Positions 11,419-20,092 of a DNA stretch of 64,000 nucleotides are shown here, in pieces. The position numbers and the translations under genes were made by a program. A model generated the notes under the pieces. That model had not been told where the DNA came from. It worked only from the letters and a program-made list of their open reading frames with translations, and ran no database searches. Where the stretch lies: assembly GCA_032718475.1 (NCBI GenBank), contig JAUCBJ010009100.1:97724-161723 (forward strand). The letters are read 5' to 3'. How positions within the stretch are numbered: the stretch's first letter is position 1; the number at the start of each line of letters is the position of its first letter. The stretch comes from Nemertoderma westbladi (Eukaryota > Xenacoelomorpha > Nemertodermatida > Nemertodermatidae).

Positions 11419-13980
11419 CTATTTCTTTCTCTGATACGCCTTTCGTCTCTTCGCCCGTCGACTCTCATCGATCGCTATGGCTGGTAGAGGAGCGTCAACA
11501 TCCATCGTGAGTAACGCTTCGGCTTGTCTCCTGGCGGCTCTTCCTTTCGAAGGCATAGGGATCATGTCGGTTCGTCTTTCCAACTCAGATTTGCGTGCCT
11601 CTAGGAACCACTCTCCGTCACAGAACTCCTCTTTATACGAGTATAATCGTCTAATGACTTCAAATGGACCGAATAATCCGGCGCTCAGTAGCAGATCCAC
11701 GTAATGGAAAGGTAGCGTGGCCGACGTGTGGAGGCGTTCCGGGAAGGAGAAATACCCGCACGCCATCTCCTGCGCGATATTCCGAGCGTTTCTCCGAACC
11801 TTGGTCTTTAAGTGGCTGTTTGCGTATGTTTCAAACATGACCATATTTCCCATAGCGGTAACGTCTTTGGTTGGACATTTGATATAGCAGCGGGGGCTAG
11901 AGGAATGTCCACGGAAACCGCACGTGGTGCAGAGGTTATATAGGATCGGACAGACGGAAACGTTGTGGCCCGAAGTCGCGCAGTATGGGCAATAGAGTAT
12001 CCCGAGGAGCTGGAGGCATGAATCGGTAACCCGATTCCTTCTGCCGCGTGGGCACTGCTCCGAGCCGCAGTTGCCGCAATCTTCCAATTGCATCTCTCGA
12101 CCGGGGAATATCGGAATCGGGCAGCCGACGTAGTATTCGAGTCGTCGGTCGCTCTTCGGAATATTCTCGGTGGTCGGTAGCCCGCGGAATGCTAGGCTTT
12201 TGCGTAGTAGGTTCTCGCTCCGATAACCTTCTTTGTGTCCCGCTGGTCTCAACTCGGATGACCGTTTCTGGCGGTGGATCCATTCAGTTTGCTCGGCGTA
12301 CCAACGGGTTAGTCGCATAGGGTCCTGAGGAACGGCGGGTGTAGTAGCCACCGCTGGTCGGCGAAGAGGTGCCGGGGTTTTAGACGGAGGGATACCGAGG
12401 AGATCGTCGGGGGTCGGCGCATCGCTGGGGCCCTCCTCGACCAGTATCGCTGAGCGGGTCCGTTGGTGGCTGGTACTCGGAATCTCCGACGACCAATCTT
12501 CGCCACCCGGGAAAGGATACGGGGATAACCGTTGGCATATGTTGCCGAAGTCGCTCAATGCAGCTGTAGTGGCTACCTCCCTCGCGGGGCTACCGGAGCC
12601 GCGTGGGGTGTAAACGCCTGCTCTCTTCATCGGTTCGGCCGAGGCAACCCGTTTGGCGGCCGGTCCATACGCGGCCTCCGGCTCGAGTTGTCGCTTCGGG
12701 GTGGAGAGTAGAACACCCTCGTTTAGCCATATCTCTTCCCCTTCCGAAGAGATCAGAGGCTCCTCCGCACCGAGAAGTTCGGTAATCGTAGGGATGTCAT
12801 AAGGTCCGCTCTCGTCCCAGGAATCGATAACGGCGAGCGTTTTAGTCTCTCCCGGTGCGATGTTCTCGACCGCTTTGAACGCGTGGTGTATGACCTCGTT
12901 CCAGTCGTAGTCGACGAAGGAAAGGGGGACCGCCGTAATAAGGTTATCGAGAGTTCTACAGATAAACTTAGCGACGGTGTAGCATTCCATAACGACGTAA
13001 ACGTAGTTCCGTCGATCGGGATTCTCCCATCTTTGGTGTATCGTCCACTTCCGATCAACGTCCTTCCATCGACCCTCTCGCTCGCTCTTTATTTCTAATC
13101 CCGGGTATCCACCGTATATTTTATTATAGTCCCGGAATTTCTGGGGTTTGAAGTCGATACCGCCGTTTAGCACAGCGAGGTAGCCGATCCCGGATTTCGT
13201 CGGTCTCACCTCTTGGAATCCTCGCATGAACTCGGCGAATCGTAACCAGGCTAGTAGCGTTTGAGTGTCGATGCAATGGCTAAGGGCGTTGAGGTCGTCT
13301 CGTCGGTTTCTTCCTGCAGGGGCGTTCGGGTAGTCGTTCCGGACGTCAGCCTTGATATCCGACCCGATTTTAATGACGTCGAAGTCGAAGAGGATCTTTT
13401 GGATTTCCGGAGGCAGCAACCAGATCGCTCCGGCTGCCTGCACTTCCTGTCTGGGTGTCGGGAATATTCGGCACACCAGTACCAAACCGTCCAGGGTTCC
13501 GAGGACGACGACTAAGGATCGACCGTATTCTTTCGCCCCGTACTTTTCCTGGTAGTCGTCTCGGTTCTGGATAATCGATACGCGTTCCTCTCGAAGCGTC
13601 GCCGTACACTCCGACAGGTTTCCCCAGTGGGCGAGGTACGTACTCTTGTTGTCGACGAAACTTTGACATCTCGCCAACGTAATCGCTTTCGAGGTGGGCG
13701 TCGCGTTTCCCTCGTTGTCGTAGATCAAACATCGGGATCTGTAGACGCTCTGCCAGAACGTTTCCCAAAACGACGAATCGTCCCCTCCGGTTGCCTTTGC
13801 GTTCCGAGTTCTTTTCAGTCTCGTACTAGCATCGGCTAACTGGAGGGCTCGTAGATTCTTAGAATCCGGTCCCTCTCGCCCGGTGAATTTAATGACTCGC
13901 ACGTTCTCATTTAGCAGGGTGCTCCAATTTGTATCAAAGTCAGGGGATCCGGGTTGCGAATATTCCAGTAGATCTATCAT
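11419..13980 (-). CDS. BEL accessory ORF, downstream copy (853 aa): exonuclease-like plus CCHC protein
   Basis: This is the second tandem copy of the accessory protein, with a complete C-terminus. It lacks the first 13 residues of the upstream copy; the ATG used (MIDLLEYSQ) is an internal methionine of the original that now follows the upstream stop by one base (TAA-C-ATG). The central third resembles a DEDD 3'-5' exonuclease: LPPEIQKILFDFDVIKIGSD then IKADVR (motif II position), CIDTQTLLAW, and YVVMECYTVAKF at the motif III position. Later come zinc knuckles CPYCATSGHNVSVC (CX2CX4HX4C) and CTTCGFRGHSSSPRC. The tail is basic (RRAKRRKAYQRKK) and could be a nuclear-localisation or nucleic-acid-binding tail. 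There is no signal peptide or membrane segment, so it is not env-like. The exonuclease call is by pattern only. Confidence 0.7.
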   Translation of the reverse strand: MIDLLEYSQPGSPDFDTNWSTLLNENVRVIKFTGREGPDSKNLRALQLADASTRLKRTRNAKATGGDDSSFWETFWQSVYRSRCLIYDNEGNATPTSKAITLARCQSFVDNKSTYLAHWGNLSECTATLREERVSIIQNRDDYQEKYGAKEYGRSLVVVLGTLDGLVLVCRIFPTPRQEVQAAGAIWLLPPEIQKILFDFDVIKIGSDIKADVRNDYPNAPAGRNRRDDLNALSHCIDTQTLLAWLRFAEFMRGFQEVRPTKSGIGYLAVLNGGIDFKPQKFRDYNKIYGGYPGLEIKSEREGRWKDVDRKWTIHQRWENPDRRNYVYVVMECYTVAKFICRTLDNLITAVPLSFVDYDWNEVIHHAFKAVENIAPGETKTLAVIDSWDESGPYDIPTITELLGAEEPLISSEGEEIWLNEGVLLSTPKRQLEPEAAYGPAAKRVASAEPMKRAGVYTPRGSGSPAREVATTAALSDFGNICQRLSPYPFPGGEDWSSEIPSTSHQRTRSAILVEEGPSDAPTPDDLLGIPPSKTPAPLRRPAVATTPAVPQDPMRLTRWYAEQTEWIHRQKRSSELRPAGHKEGYRSENLLRKSLAFRGLPTTENIPKSDRRLEYYVGCPIPIFPGREMQLEDCGNCGSEQCPRGRRNRVTDSCLQLLGILYCPYCATSGHNVSVCPILYNLCTTCGFRGHSSSPRCYIKCPTKDVTAMGNMVMFETYANSHLKTKVRRNARNIAQEMACGYFSFPERLHTSATLPFHYVDLLLSAGLFGPFEVIRRLYSYKEEFCDGEWFLEARKSELERRTDMIPMPSKGRAARRQAEALLTMDVDAPLPAIAIDESRRAKRRKAYQRKK
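13799..13825 (-). other. GAAA-tetraloop hairpin motif (type A) inside the accessory ORF, downstream copy
   Basis: Identical over 27 bp to the LTR copies at 10577 and 10883. In this reading frame it encodes TRLKRTRNA. The duplicate at 16200-16226 is carried by the tandem duplication. Confidence 0.8.
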
Positions 13981-13981
13981 G

Positions 13982-16420
13982 TTACGTAATTCGCCGTGCC
14001 TCTAGGAACCACTCTCCATCACAGAACTCCTCTTTATACGAGTATAATCGTCTAATGACTTCAAATGGACCGAATAATCCGGCGCTCAGTAGCAGATCCA
14101 CGTAATGGAAAGGTAGCGTGGCCGACGTGTGGAGGCGTTCCGGGAAGGAGAAATACCCGCACGCCATCTCCTGCGCGATATTCCGAGCGTTTCTCCGAAC
14201 CTTGGTCTTTAAGTGGCTGTTTGCGTATGTTTCAAACATGACCATATTTCCCATAGCGGTAACGTCTTTGGTTGGACATTTGATATAGCAGCGGGGGCTA
14301 GAGGAATGTCCACGGAAACCGCACGTGGTGCAGAGGTTATATAGGATCGGACAGACGGAAACGTTGTGGCCCGAAGTCGCGCAGTATGGGCAATAGAGTA
14401 TCCCGAGGAGCTGGAGGCATGAATCGGTAACCCGATTCCTTCTGCCGCGTGGGCACTGCTCCGAGCCGCAGTTGCCGCAATCTTCCAATTGCATCTCTCG
14501 ACCGGGGAATATCGGAATCGGGCAGCCGACGTAGTATTCGAGTCGTCGGTCGCTCTTCGGAATATTCTCGGTGGTCGGTAGCCCGCGGAATGCTAGGCTT
14601 TTGCGTAGTAGGTTCTCGCTCCGATAACCTTCTTTGTGTCCCGCTGGTCTCAACTCGGATGACCGTTTCTGGCGGTGGATCCATTCAGTTTGCTCGGCGT
14701 ACCAACGGGTTAGTCGCATAGGGTCCTGAGGAACGGCGGGTGTAGTAGCCACCGCTGGTCGGCGAAGAGGTGCCGGGGTTTTAGACGGAGGGATACCGAG
14801 GAGATCGTCGGGGGTCAGCGCATCGCTGGGGCCCTCCTCGACCAGTATCGCTGAGCGGGTCCGTTGGTGGCTGGTACTCGGAATCTCCGACGACCAATCT
14901 TCGCCACCCGGGAAAGGATACGGGGATAACCGTTGGCATATGTTGCCGAAGTCGCTCAATGCAGCTGTAGTGGCTACCTCCCTCGCGGGGCTACCGGAGC
15001 CGCGTGGGGTGTAAACGCCTGCTCTCTTCATCGGTTCGGCCGAGGCAACCCGTTTGGCGGCCGGTCCATACGCGGCCTCCGGCTCGAGTTGTCGCTTCGG
15101 GGTGGAGAGTAGAACACCCTCGTTTAGCCATATCTCTTCCCCTTCCGAAGAGATCAGAGGCTCCTCCGCACCGAGAAGTTCGGTAATCGTAGGGATGTCA
15201 TAAGGTCCGCTCTCGTCCCAGGAATCGATAACGGCGAGCGTTTTAGTCTCTCCCGGTGCGATGTTCTCGACCGCTTTGAACGCGTGGTGTATGACCTCGT
15301 TCCAGTCGTAGTCGACGAAGGAAAGGGGGACCGCCGTAATAAGGTTATCGAGAGTTCTACAGATAAACTTAGCGACGGTGTAGCATTCCATAACGACGTA
15401 AACGTAGTTCCGTCGATCGGGATTCTCCCATCTTTGGTGTATCGTCCACTTCCGATCAACGTCCTTCCATCGACCCTCTCGCTCGCTCTTTATTTCTAAT
15501 CCCGGGTATCCACCGTATATTTTATTATAGTCCCGGAATTTCTGGGGTTTGAAGTCGATACCGCCGTTTAGCACAGCGAGGTAGCCGATCCCGGATTTCG
15601 TCGGTCTCACCTCTTGGAATCCTCGCATGAACTCGGCGAATCGTAACCAGGCTAGTAGCGTTTGAGTGTCGATGCAATGGCTAAGGGCGTTGAGGTCGTC
15701 TCGTCGGTTTCTTCCTGCAGGGGCGTTCGGGTAGTCGTTCCGGACGTCAGCCTTGATATCCGACCCGATTTTAATGACGTCGAAGTCGAAGAGGATCTTT
15801 TGGATTTCCGGAGGCAGCAACCAGATCGCTCCGGCTGCCTGCACTTCCTGTCTGGGTGTCGGGAATATTCGGCACACCAGTACCAAACCGTCCAGGGTTC
15901 CGAGGACGACGACTAAGGATCGACCGTATTCTTTCGCCCCGTACTTTTCCTGGTAGTCGTCTCGGTTCTGGATAATCGATACGCGTTCCTCTCGAAGCGT
16001 CGCCGTACACTCCGACAGGTTTCCCCAGTGGGCGAGGTACGTACTCTTGTTGTCGACGAAACTTTGACATCTCGCCAACGTAATCGCTTTCGAGGTGGGC
16101 GTCGCGTTTCCCTCGTTGTCGTAGATCAAACATCGGGATCTGTAGACGCTCTGCCAGAACGTTTCCCAAAACGACGAATCGTCCCCTCCGGTTGCCTTTG
16201 CGTTCCGAGTTCTTTTCAGTCTCGTACTAGCATCGGCTAACCGGAGGGCTCGTAGATTCTTAGAATCCGGTCCCTCTCGCCCGGTGAATTTAATGACTCG
16301 CACGTTCTCATTTAGCAGGGTGCTCCAATTTGTATCAAAGTCAGGGGATCCGGGTTGCGAATATTCCAGTAGATCTATCATGTTACGTAATTCGCCGATA
16401 ATTTGGCGATTTGGGTCCAT
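13982..16420 (-). CDS. BEL accessory ORF, upstream copy (812 aa)
   Basis: It starts at an ATG (MDPNRQIIGELRN) after a long non-coding spacer behind integrase. The layout by residue is: 1-150 unrecognised; about 165-360 3'-5' exonuclease-like (strand VVVLGTLDGLVLVCRIF, then KILFDFDVIKIGSDIKADVR near 207, DTQTLLAW near 248, YVVMECYTVAKFICRTL near 340); 360-560 acidic then Pro/Ser/Arg-rich linker; about 660-705 Cys-rich with two zinc knuckles; 705-800 helical. A motif I D-x-E pair is not apparent and the motif III Asp appears as Glu, so activity is doubtful. It ends at the duplication junction (EARRIT then TAA), losing the basic tail. Being on the same strand inside the LTRs, it was probably expressed from an internal or spliced mRNA. 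It could alternatively be a captured host gene. Confidence 0.7.
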   Translation of the reverse strand: MDPNRQIIGELRNMIDLLEYSQPGSPDFDTNWSTLLNENVRVIKFTGREGPDSKNLRALRLADASTRLKRTRNAKATGGDDSSFWETFWQSVYRSRCLIYDNEGNATPTSKAITLARCQSFVDNKSTYLAHWGNLSECTATLREERVSIIQNRDDYQEKYGAKEYGRSLVVVLGTLDGLVLVCRIFPTPRQEVQAAGAIWLLPPEIQKILFDFDVIKIGSDIKADVRNDYPNAPAGRNRRDDLNALSHCIDTQTLLAWLRFAEFMRGFQEVRPTKSGIGYLAVLNGGIDFKPQKFRDYNKIYGGYPGLEIKSEREGRWKDVDRKWTIHQRWENPDRRNYVYVVMECYTVAKFICRTLDNLITAVPLSFVDYDWNEVIHHAFKAVENIAPGETKTLAVIDSWDESGPYDIPTITELLGAEEPLISSEGEEIWLNEGVLLSTPKRQLEPEAAYGPAAKRVASAEPMKRAGVYTPRGSGSPAREVATTAALSDFGNICQRLSPYPFPGGEDWSSEIPSTSHQRTRSAILVEEGPSDALTPDDLLGIPPSKTPAPLRRPAVATTPAVPQDPMRLTRWYAEQTEWIHRQKRSSELRPAGHKEGYRSENLLRKSLAFRGLPTTENIPKSDRRLEYYVGCPIPIFPGREMQLEDCGNCGSEQCPRGRRNRVTDSCLQLLGILYCPYCATSGHNVSVCPILYNLCTTCGFRGHSSSPRCYIKCPTKDVTAMGNMVMFETYANSHLKTKVRRNARNIAQEMACGYFSFPERLHTSATLPFHYVDLLLSAGLFGPFEVIRRLYSYKEEFCDGEWFLEARRIT
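16200..16226 (-). other. GAAA-tetraloop hairpin motif (type A) inside the accessory ORF, upstream copy
   Basis: Same 27-bp motif as at 13799-13825, offset by the 2,401-bp duplication. Confidence 0.8.
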
Positions 16421-16960
16421 ATTTACGATTATATCCGTTACAAATTAGATCAGTTAATTATAAGTCCAGAAAGTCTGAAACTATAGCGATAGCAGAATAA
16501 TTCAGTTTTTTATTTAATTCAGTTTATTAATAACATTGCTATATAGGCATCTATCATCTTATTGCTAATACATTCAGCATTTACAGTTACTATAACTATA
16601 TATTAATATCCAACCAGTTTTTTATGTCTTTTTTGTCCTTTCTTTTTTCCAATTCTTTTCTTTAGACCTTTTTTTACCTTTTTTTTTGTCTTTTTTCATT
16701 TCATTATTATTTCATCTCATTTCATTTATTTCCACATATTTCAACATTTAGTTCCACCATTTATTTCACATTTATTTATTTCCACATCATCATTGGGTTT
16801 ATAGCCCCCTGGCTATCATCATTTGTTATAAGCGCAGCACCACGGTGCGCATCATTTCATTTTCATCATCATACGCGTCATCATTCAGGTTTATAGTAGA
16901 GTTGTCTGATCCTTTTCATCGTTTCCAACTATATTCAATCATTTTCTTTGGTTAATCTTT
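16421..16960 (-). other. spacer upstream of accessory ORF with purine-rich tract
   Basis: No coding content is seen. From about 16617 to 16790 the plus strand is strongly T/C-rich with many TTTTT runs, so the minus (transcribed) strand is a long A/G-rich tract. It lies a few hundred bases ahead of the accessory ORF start and could serve as an internal polypurine tract or simply be low-complexity spacer. Confidence 0.5.
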
Positions 16961-16968
16961 GTCGTGGA

Positions 16969-17400
16969 AGGGGTGTTACGCGGCAATCTGGGATCTACAG
17001 CTGGACTCGTTACACCGCCTACGCCCCAAACTGCGCACGTAACAGACAATGAAGACGCTAGGAGTGAAGTCACGTGGATGCACCAGGGACCCACCAGAAT
17101 AACACTCCAAACAACATAAAGCTCAGTCGACGAAGTCATGTGGGATGGGGTTACGCAACATTCTGGGATCTACAGCTGGACTCGTTACACCGCCTACGCC
17201 CCAAAATCCACGTAACGGTCCCACCAGAATAACGCGACTGAGAAACATAAAACCCTCTATCGTCGAAGTCATGTGGATGCACCATGGACCCATCAGAATA
17301 ACGGGATAGAGGGGGTGTTGCGCGGCAATCCGGGATCTACAGCTGGACTCGTTACACCGCCTACGCCCCGAACTGCGCACGCAACGGACAACATAACATA
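16969..17400. repeat. three diverged repeats of about 170 bp in the BEL spacer
   Basis: The block GGGATCTACAGCTGGACTCG plus TTACACCGCCTACGCCCC recurs near 16988, 17164 and 17332, each time preceded by a (G)TTACGCGGCAATC-like box and, for two copies, followed by CATGTGGATGCACCA and CCCACCAGAATAAC boxes. Copies are diverged and partly truncated. No function is recognised. Confidence 0.85.
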
Positions 17401-17665
17401 CTGCAATGAATACAATGAATTCCACTTCAAATCTTTTCCATTTCCAATAATCCAATATCGTTGGTCCCAATGACCAAAATCAGGGTAAACAATACATAAA
17501 CGACCCTGCGTCAGTCGAAACATCTGCAGGGTGATGCTGGACTCCACATAACACACGAGGAAACACAAATACCATTGTGTGGTTACAGTTGGTTTAAGGG
17601 GGGTCCATAACTCATTGTCGATAAATCACAGTTTTATAAGAGTTTGTCAACATGATGAGAAGGGT
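17401..17665 (-). other. untranslated sequence downstream of pol
   Basis: About 265 bp between the third spacer repeat and the pol stop codon. No feature is recognised. Confidence 0.4.
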
Positions 17666-20089
17666 TTACACGGATTTGTCATTGTCACCGATGTCCACAG
17701 CAGGATCTTGAGTAGGGATCTTATCACCTCTCGTAGAATCACCGCTATCATTGCCTTCAAGAAGGCACAGCCTCTGGATAGGGCGTTGGTAGTGGCCTGA
17801 ATTCGTTCGTATTGTCACAGTCCTCGCAAGTCCGTCTTTGCTTGGGTGTATGGTCACGACCCGCGCCACAGGCCAGTGAACGCGGTCTTTGAGATCTTCT
17901 TTAACTAGTACCATGTCGCCAACTGCGACGTTCCGGTAGGTGTTGTTCCATTTCCTCCTGGTCCAGAGGGTTATGAGGTACTCCTGGGCCCAAATTCTCC
18001 ACCAATGCGCTGCCAACGCTTGGGCCTTTTTCCAGTTTGTATGTTTCGCGATCTCGTTGGGATCCGGGAACATGGTTTCCGGGAGGACGTGGGTTTTGGG
18101 TCTCCCCAGTAAGTGGTTAGGAGTGAGGGGCTCCAGGTCTGTGGGGTCGTCGCGGATAGGAACAATGGGTCGGTTGTTCAGGGTAGCCGTGATCTCGCAG
18201 AATGTTGTGCGGAGGGTGTCATGGGTTACCCGGGTATCGCCTAGAGCGACGCGCATGGATCGTTTCACTAGGTCGATCAGTTTCTCCCATACCCCGCTCA
18301 TATGGGGTGCTAAGGGGGTCTGGAAGTGCCACTGTATCTGGTGTTCCTTCCAGACTTGGGATGCGGTGTTATCGGTAAACCATCCCTCGATCGCCTCTCT
18401 AAGTTCTCTTTCTCCTCCCACAAAGTTTGTACCATTATCGGAATACATGTGGCAGCATGTCCCGTTGTTCGCCACGAACCGACGCAGAGCGTTGATGAAT
18501 GCGTGTTGTGTCAGATTTACCACAATATCTAGGTAAATTGCCCTAGACCTTAGGCAGGTGAAGATGGCTCCCCAGCATTTGATGTTGGATCGTCGTTCAA
18601 TAACCGTGAACGGTCCGAAACAGTCCACTCCGGTGACGTAGAATGGTGGGGAATCCGCTTGTAGACGGGTGGCTGGTAAGTCGGCCATCTTTTGGGTGAT
18701 TGGTGGCGCTAGGTAACGTCTGCAGGTGAAGCAACGTTTCAACACTTTCCGGATCAGTGGCTGGATGTGGGTGATCCAATATCTTTGTCTTATATTAGCT
18801 ATAATCCAATTCTGTCCTGCGTGGTGGTTGTCCTCGTGACATTGTAGAATTAATAGCTTAGCTAGTGTCGACGTTCCGGGCAGAAGCGCCGGGTATTTAA
18901 CCTCATATTCGACCGGGGCGTTTGCCATCCGGGTATTCAGTCGGATCAGTCCGTCCTCTCCCATCATTGGTCTCAGTTGGTAGACTGGGCTGTCCGGTTT
19001 CAACGTTTTGCCCGCACTAAGTTGTTCCCATTCATCGGGGAAACTTTCTTTCTGGACATATCTAACAATACACTTCTCCGCGATAATGAGTTCTTGTATA
19101 TTCCGTTGAACTATCGGTTTGTTGTTTTTCCACCGTAGGAAGTTGCGAAGGGTTATAACGTGGTGGACGAGCCGTCTCATGGATGAAGTTCGCTCGATCA
19201 ACCGATGTAAAGACGCCGCTAGTTGAGTGATCGTCGCGACGTTATAGTGCCTGCCCGAGTCCTTTGCAGGCTCAGTCAGACAACTATAAATTTCCACCGC
19301 GTTGCTTCGATGGATTTTACGGATCTCTTTATCGTCCTCGGAGTATTTTCCGCTATCGAGCTCGGGGTCGAATCGGGTACTCCATGTTAATTGTAGCTGC
19401 CGTAGGAATTCCGGGCCTGTAAGCCAGAGTTTACTTTTACCGAGTTGTTTTGGGGTGGCGCCTCGGCTTGATAAGTCCGCTGGGTTTTCCTTCCCGTTCA
19501 CGTGATGCCACTGTTCTCGGCCGGTACACTGTTTAATCTCCGTGGCTCGGTTTGCAACAAACGTGGTGTGACGCCGTGATGGAGAGTGGAGATAATAGAG
19601 AACTATACTCGAATCTACCCAGAAGTGTTGAGATTCTATGGGGATCCGTAGATTCCGCATGACCATGCGATTCTGTCTTACTGCCCAAACTGCAGCTTGT
19701 AGCTCGAGTCTCGGAATCGTTGCTACGAATTCCCCGGATACTGTCTTTGCTTTGGAGAATAAGAAGCTTGTATCGCCGTTTCCATCGTTACTTAGTCTCC
19801 GTAAGAAGGTGACTACACCGATTCCGGTATTCGAAGCATCCGAAAAGGTGTGGAGCTGGAAGATATCGGTGGGCAGTTTATCGAGGAAGAACGGTCTAGG
19901 TATCCGCATAAGATGTAGGTGTTCGAGCTGCTCCGTCCATTTTCTCCATTTGACGCTGAGGTATGGGGGGAGCTCTTCGTCCCATCCCAGTCCTTCTATC
20001 CACATTTCCTTAATCAGGTTCATTCCGGCCAAGGTTACTGGAGATATGAAATTTAGTGGGTCGAAGATGGTGCTTTTTATCGACAAACA
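17666..20089 (-). CDS. BEL/Pao pol, C-terminal part: RNase H, integrase, DUF5641-like
   Basis: This is continuous in frame with the upstream gag-pol frame but separated from it by a UGA codon. Residue order from the stop: the BEL-specific FDPLNFISPVTLAG block (about 8-21); RNase H with TFSDAS (near 80), LELQAAVWAV (near 128), WVDSS (near 158) and NPADLSSRG; integrase zinc-binding HHCC (HEDNHHAGQNWI, then CFTC near 440); DDE core with GVDCFGPF (near 485), MYSDNGTNFVGG (near 549) and GVWEKLIDLVKR (near 599); then a DUF5641-like C-terminal domain with GDMVLVKEDL and WPVARVV (700-750). The catalytic D, D and E of integrase are all present. Together these remove the RNA template and insert the cDNA. 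The TTG near 20086 is not a real start. Confidence 0.92.
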   Translation of the reverse strand, partial: CLSIKSTIFDPLNFISPVTLAGMNLIKEMWIEGLGWDEELPPYLSVKWRKWTEQLEHLHLMRIPRPFFLDKLPTDIFQLHTFSDASNTGIGVVTFLRRLSNDGNGDTSFLFSKAKTVSGEFVATIPRLELQAAVWAVRQNRMVMRNLRIPIESQHFWVDSSIVLYYLHSPSRRHTTFVANRATEIKQCTGREQWHHVNGKENPADLSSRGATPKQLGKSKLWLTGPEFLRQLQLTWSTRFDPELDSGKYSEDDKEIRKIHRSNAVEIYSCLTEPAKDSGRHYNVATITQLAASLHRLIERTSSMRRLVHHVITLRNFLRWKNNKPIVQRNIQELIIAEKCIVRYVQKESFPDEWEQLSAGKTLKPDSPVYQLRPMMGEDGLIRLNTRMANAPVEYEVKYPALLPGTSTLAKLLILQCHEDNHHAGQNWIIANIRQRYWITHIQPLIRKVLKRCFTCRRYLAPPITQKMADLPATRLQADSPPFYVTGVDCFGPFTVIERRSNIKCWGAIFTCLRSRAIYLDIVVNLTQHAFINALRRFVANNGTCCHMYSDNGTNFVGGERELREAIEGWFTDNTASQVWKEHQIQWHFQTPLAPHMSGVWEKLIDLVKRSMRVALGDTRVTHDTLRTTFCEITATLNNRPIVPIRDDPTDLEPLTPNHLLGRPKTHVLPETMFPDPNEIAKHTNWKKAQALAAHWWRIWAQEYLITLWTRRKWNNTYRNVAVGDMVLVKEDLKDRVHWPVARVVTIHPSKDGLARTVTIRTNSGHYQRPIQRLCLLEGNDSGDSTRGDKIPTQDPAVDIGDNDKSV

Positions 20090-20092
20090 TCA
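20090..20092 (-). other. in-frame UGA between RT and RNase H
   Basis: The pol frame reads KPMTKR, UGA, Cys, then LSIKSTIFDPL without any frame change. In the BEL/Pao family the residue after KR is normally glycine, so a GGA-to-TGA substitution is the simplest cause. It separates RT from RNase H/integrase. Programmed readthrough is possible but the following bases (UGU) do not match the known strong readthrough context. Confidence 0.85.

Larger units (their letters stand above)
11594..16395 (-). repeat. 2,401-bp tandem duplication within the accessory ORF
   Basis: Two units, about 11594-13994 and 13995-16395, follow each other directly with an offset of 2,401 bp and a 2-3-bp CG/CC overlap at the junction near 13995. 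By eye I find only three differences (11619/14020, 12416/14817, 13848/16249), about 99.9% identity. It converts one ORF into two nearly complete ones: the upstream copy loses its C-terminal 60 or so residues and ends in RIT, and the downstream copy loses the N-terminal 13. Confidence 0.95.

Noticed and set aside
12048-16240. Plus-strand frames of 60-90 codons opposite the accessory ORFs
   Set aside because: They duplicate exactly with the 2,401-bp tandem copy and are antisense shadows of a much longer coherent frame with recognisable motifs.
11419-16420. Env-like glycoprotein as third ORF of the BEL/Pao element
   Set aside because: There is no signal peptide, no membrane-spanning segment and no furin-type context. 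The protein has zinc knuckles and a basic tail, which fit a nucleic-acid-binding role.
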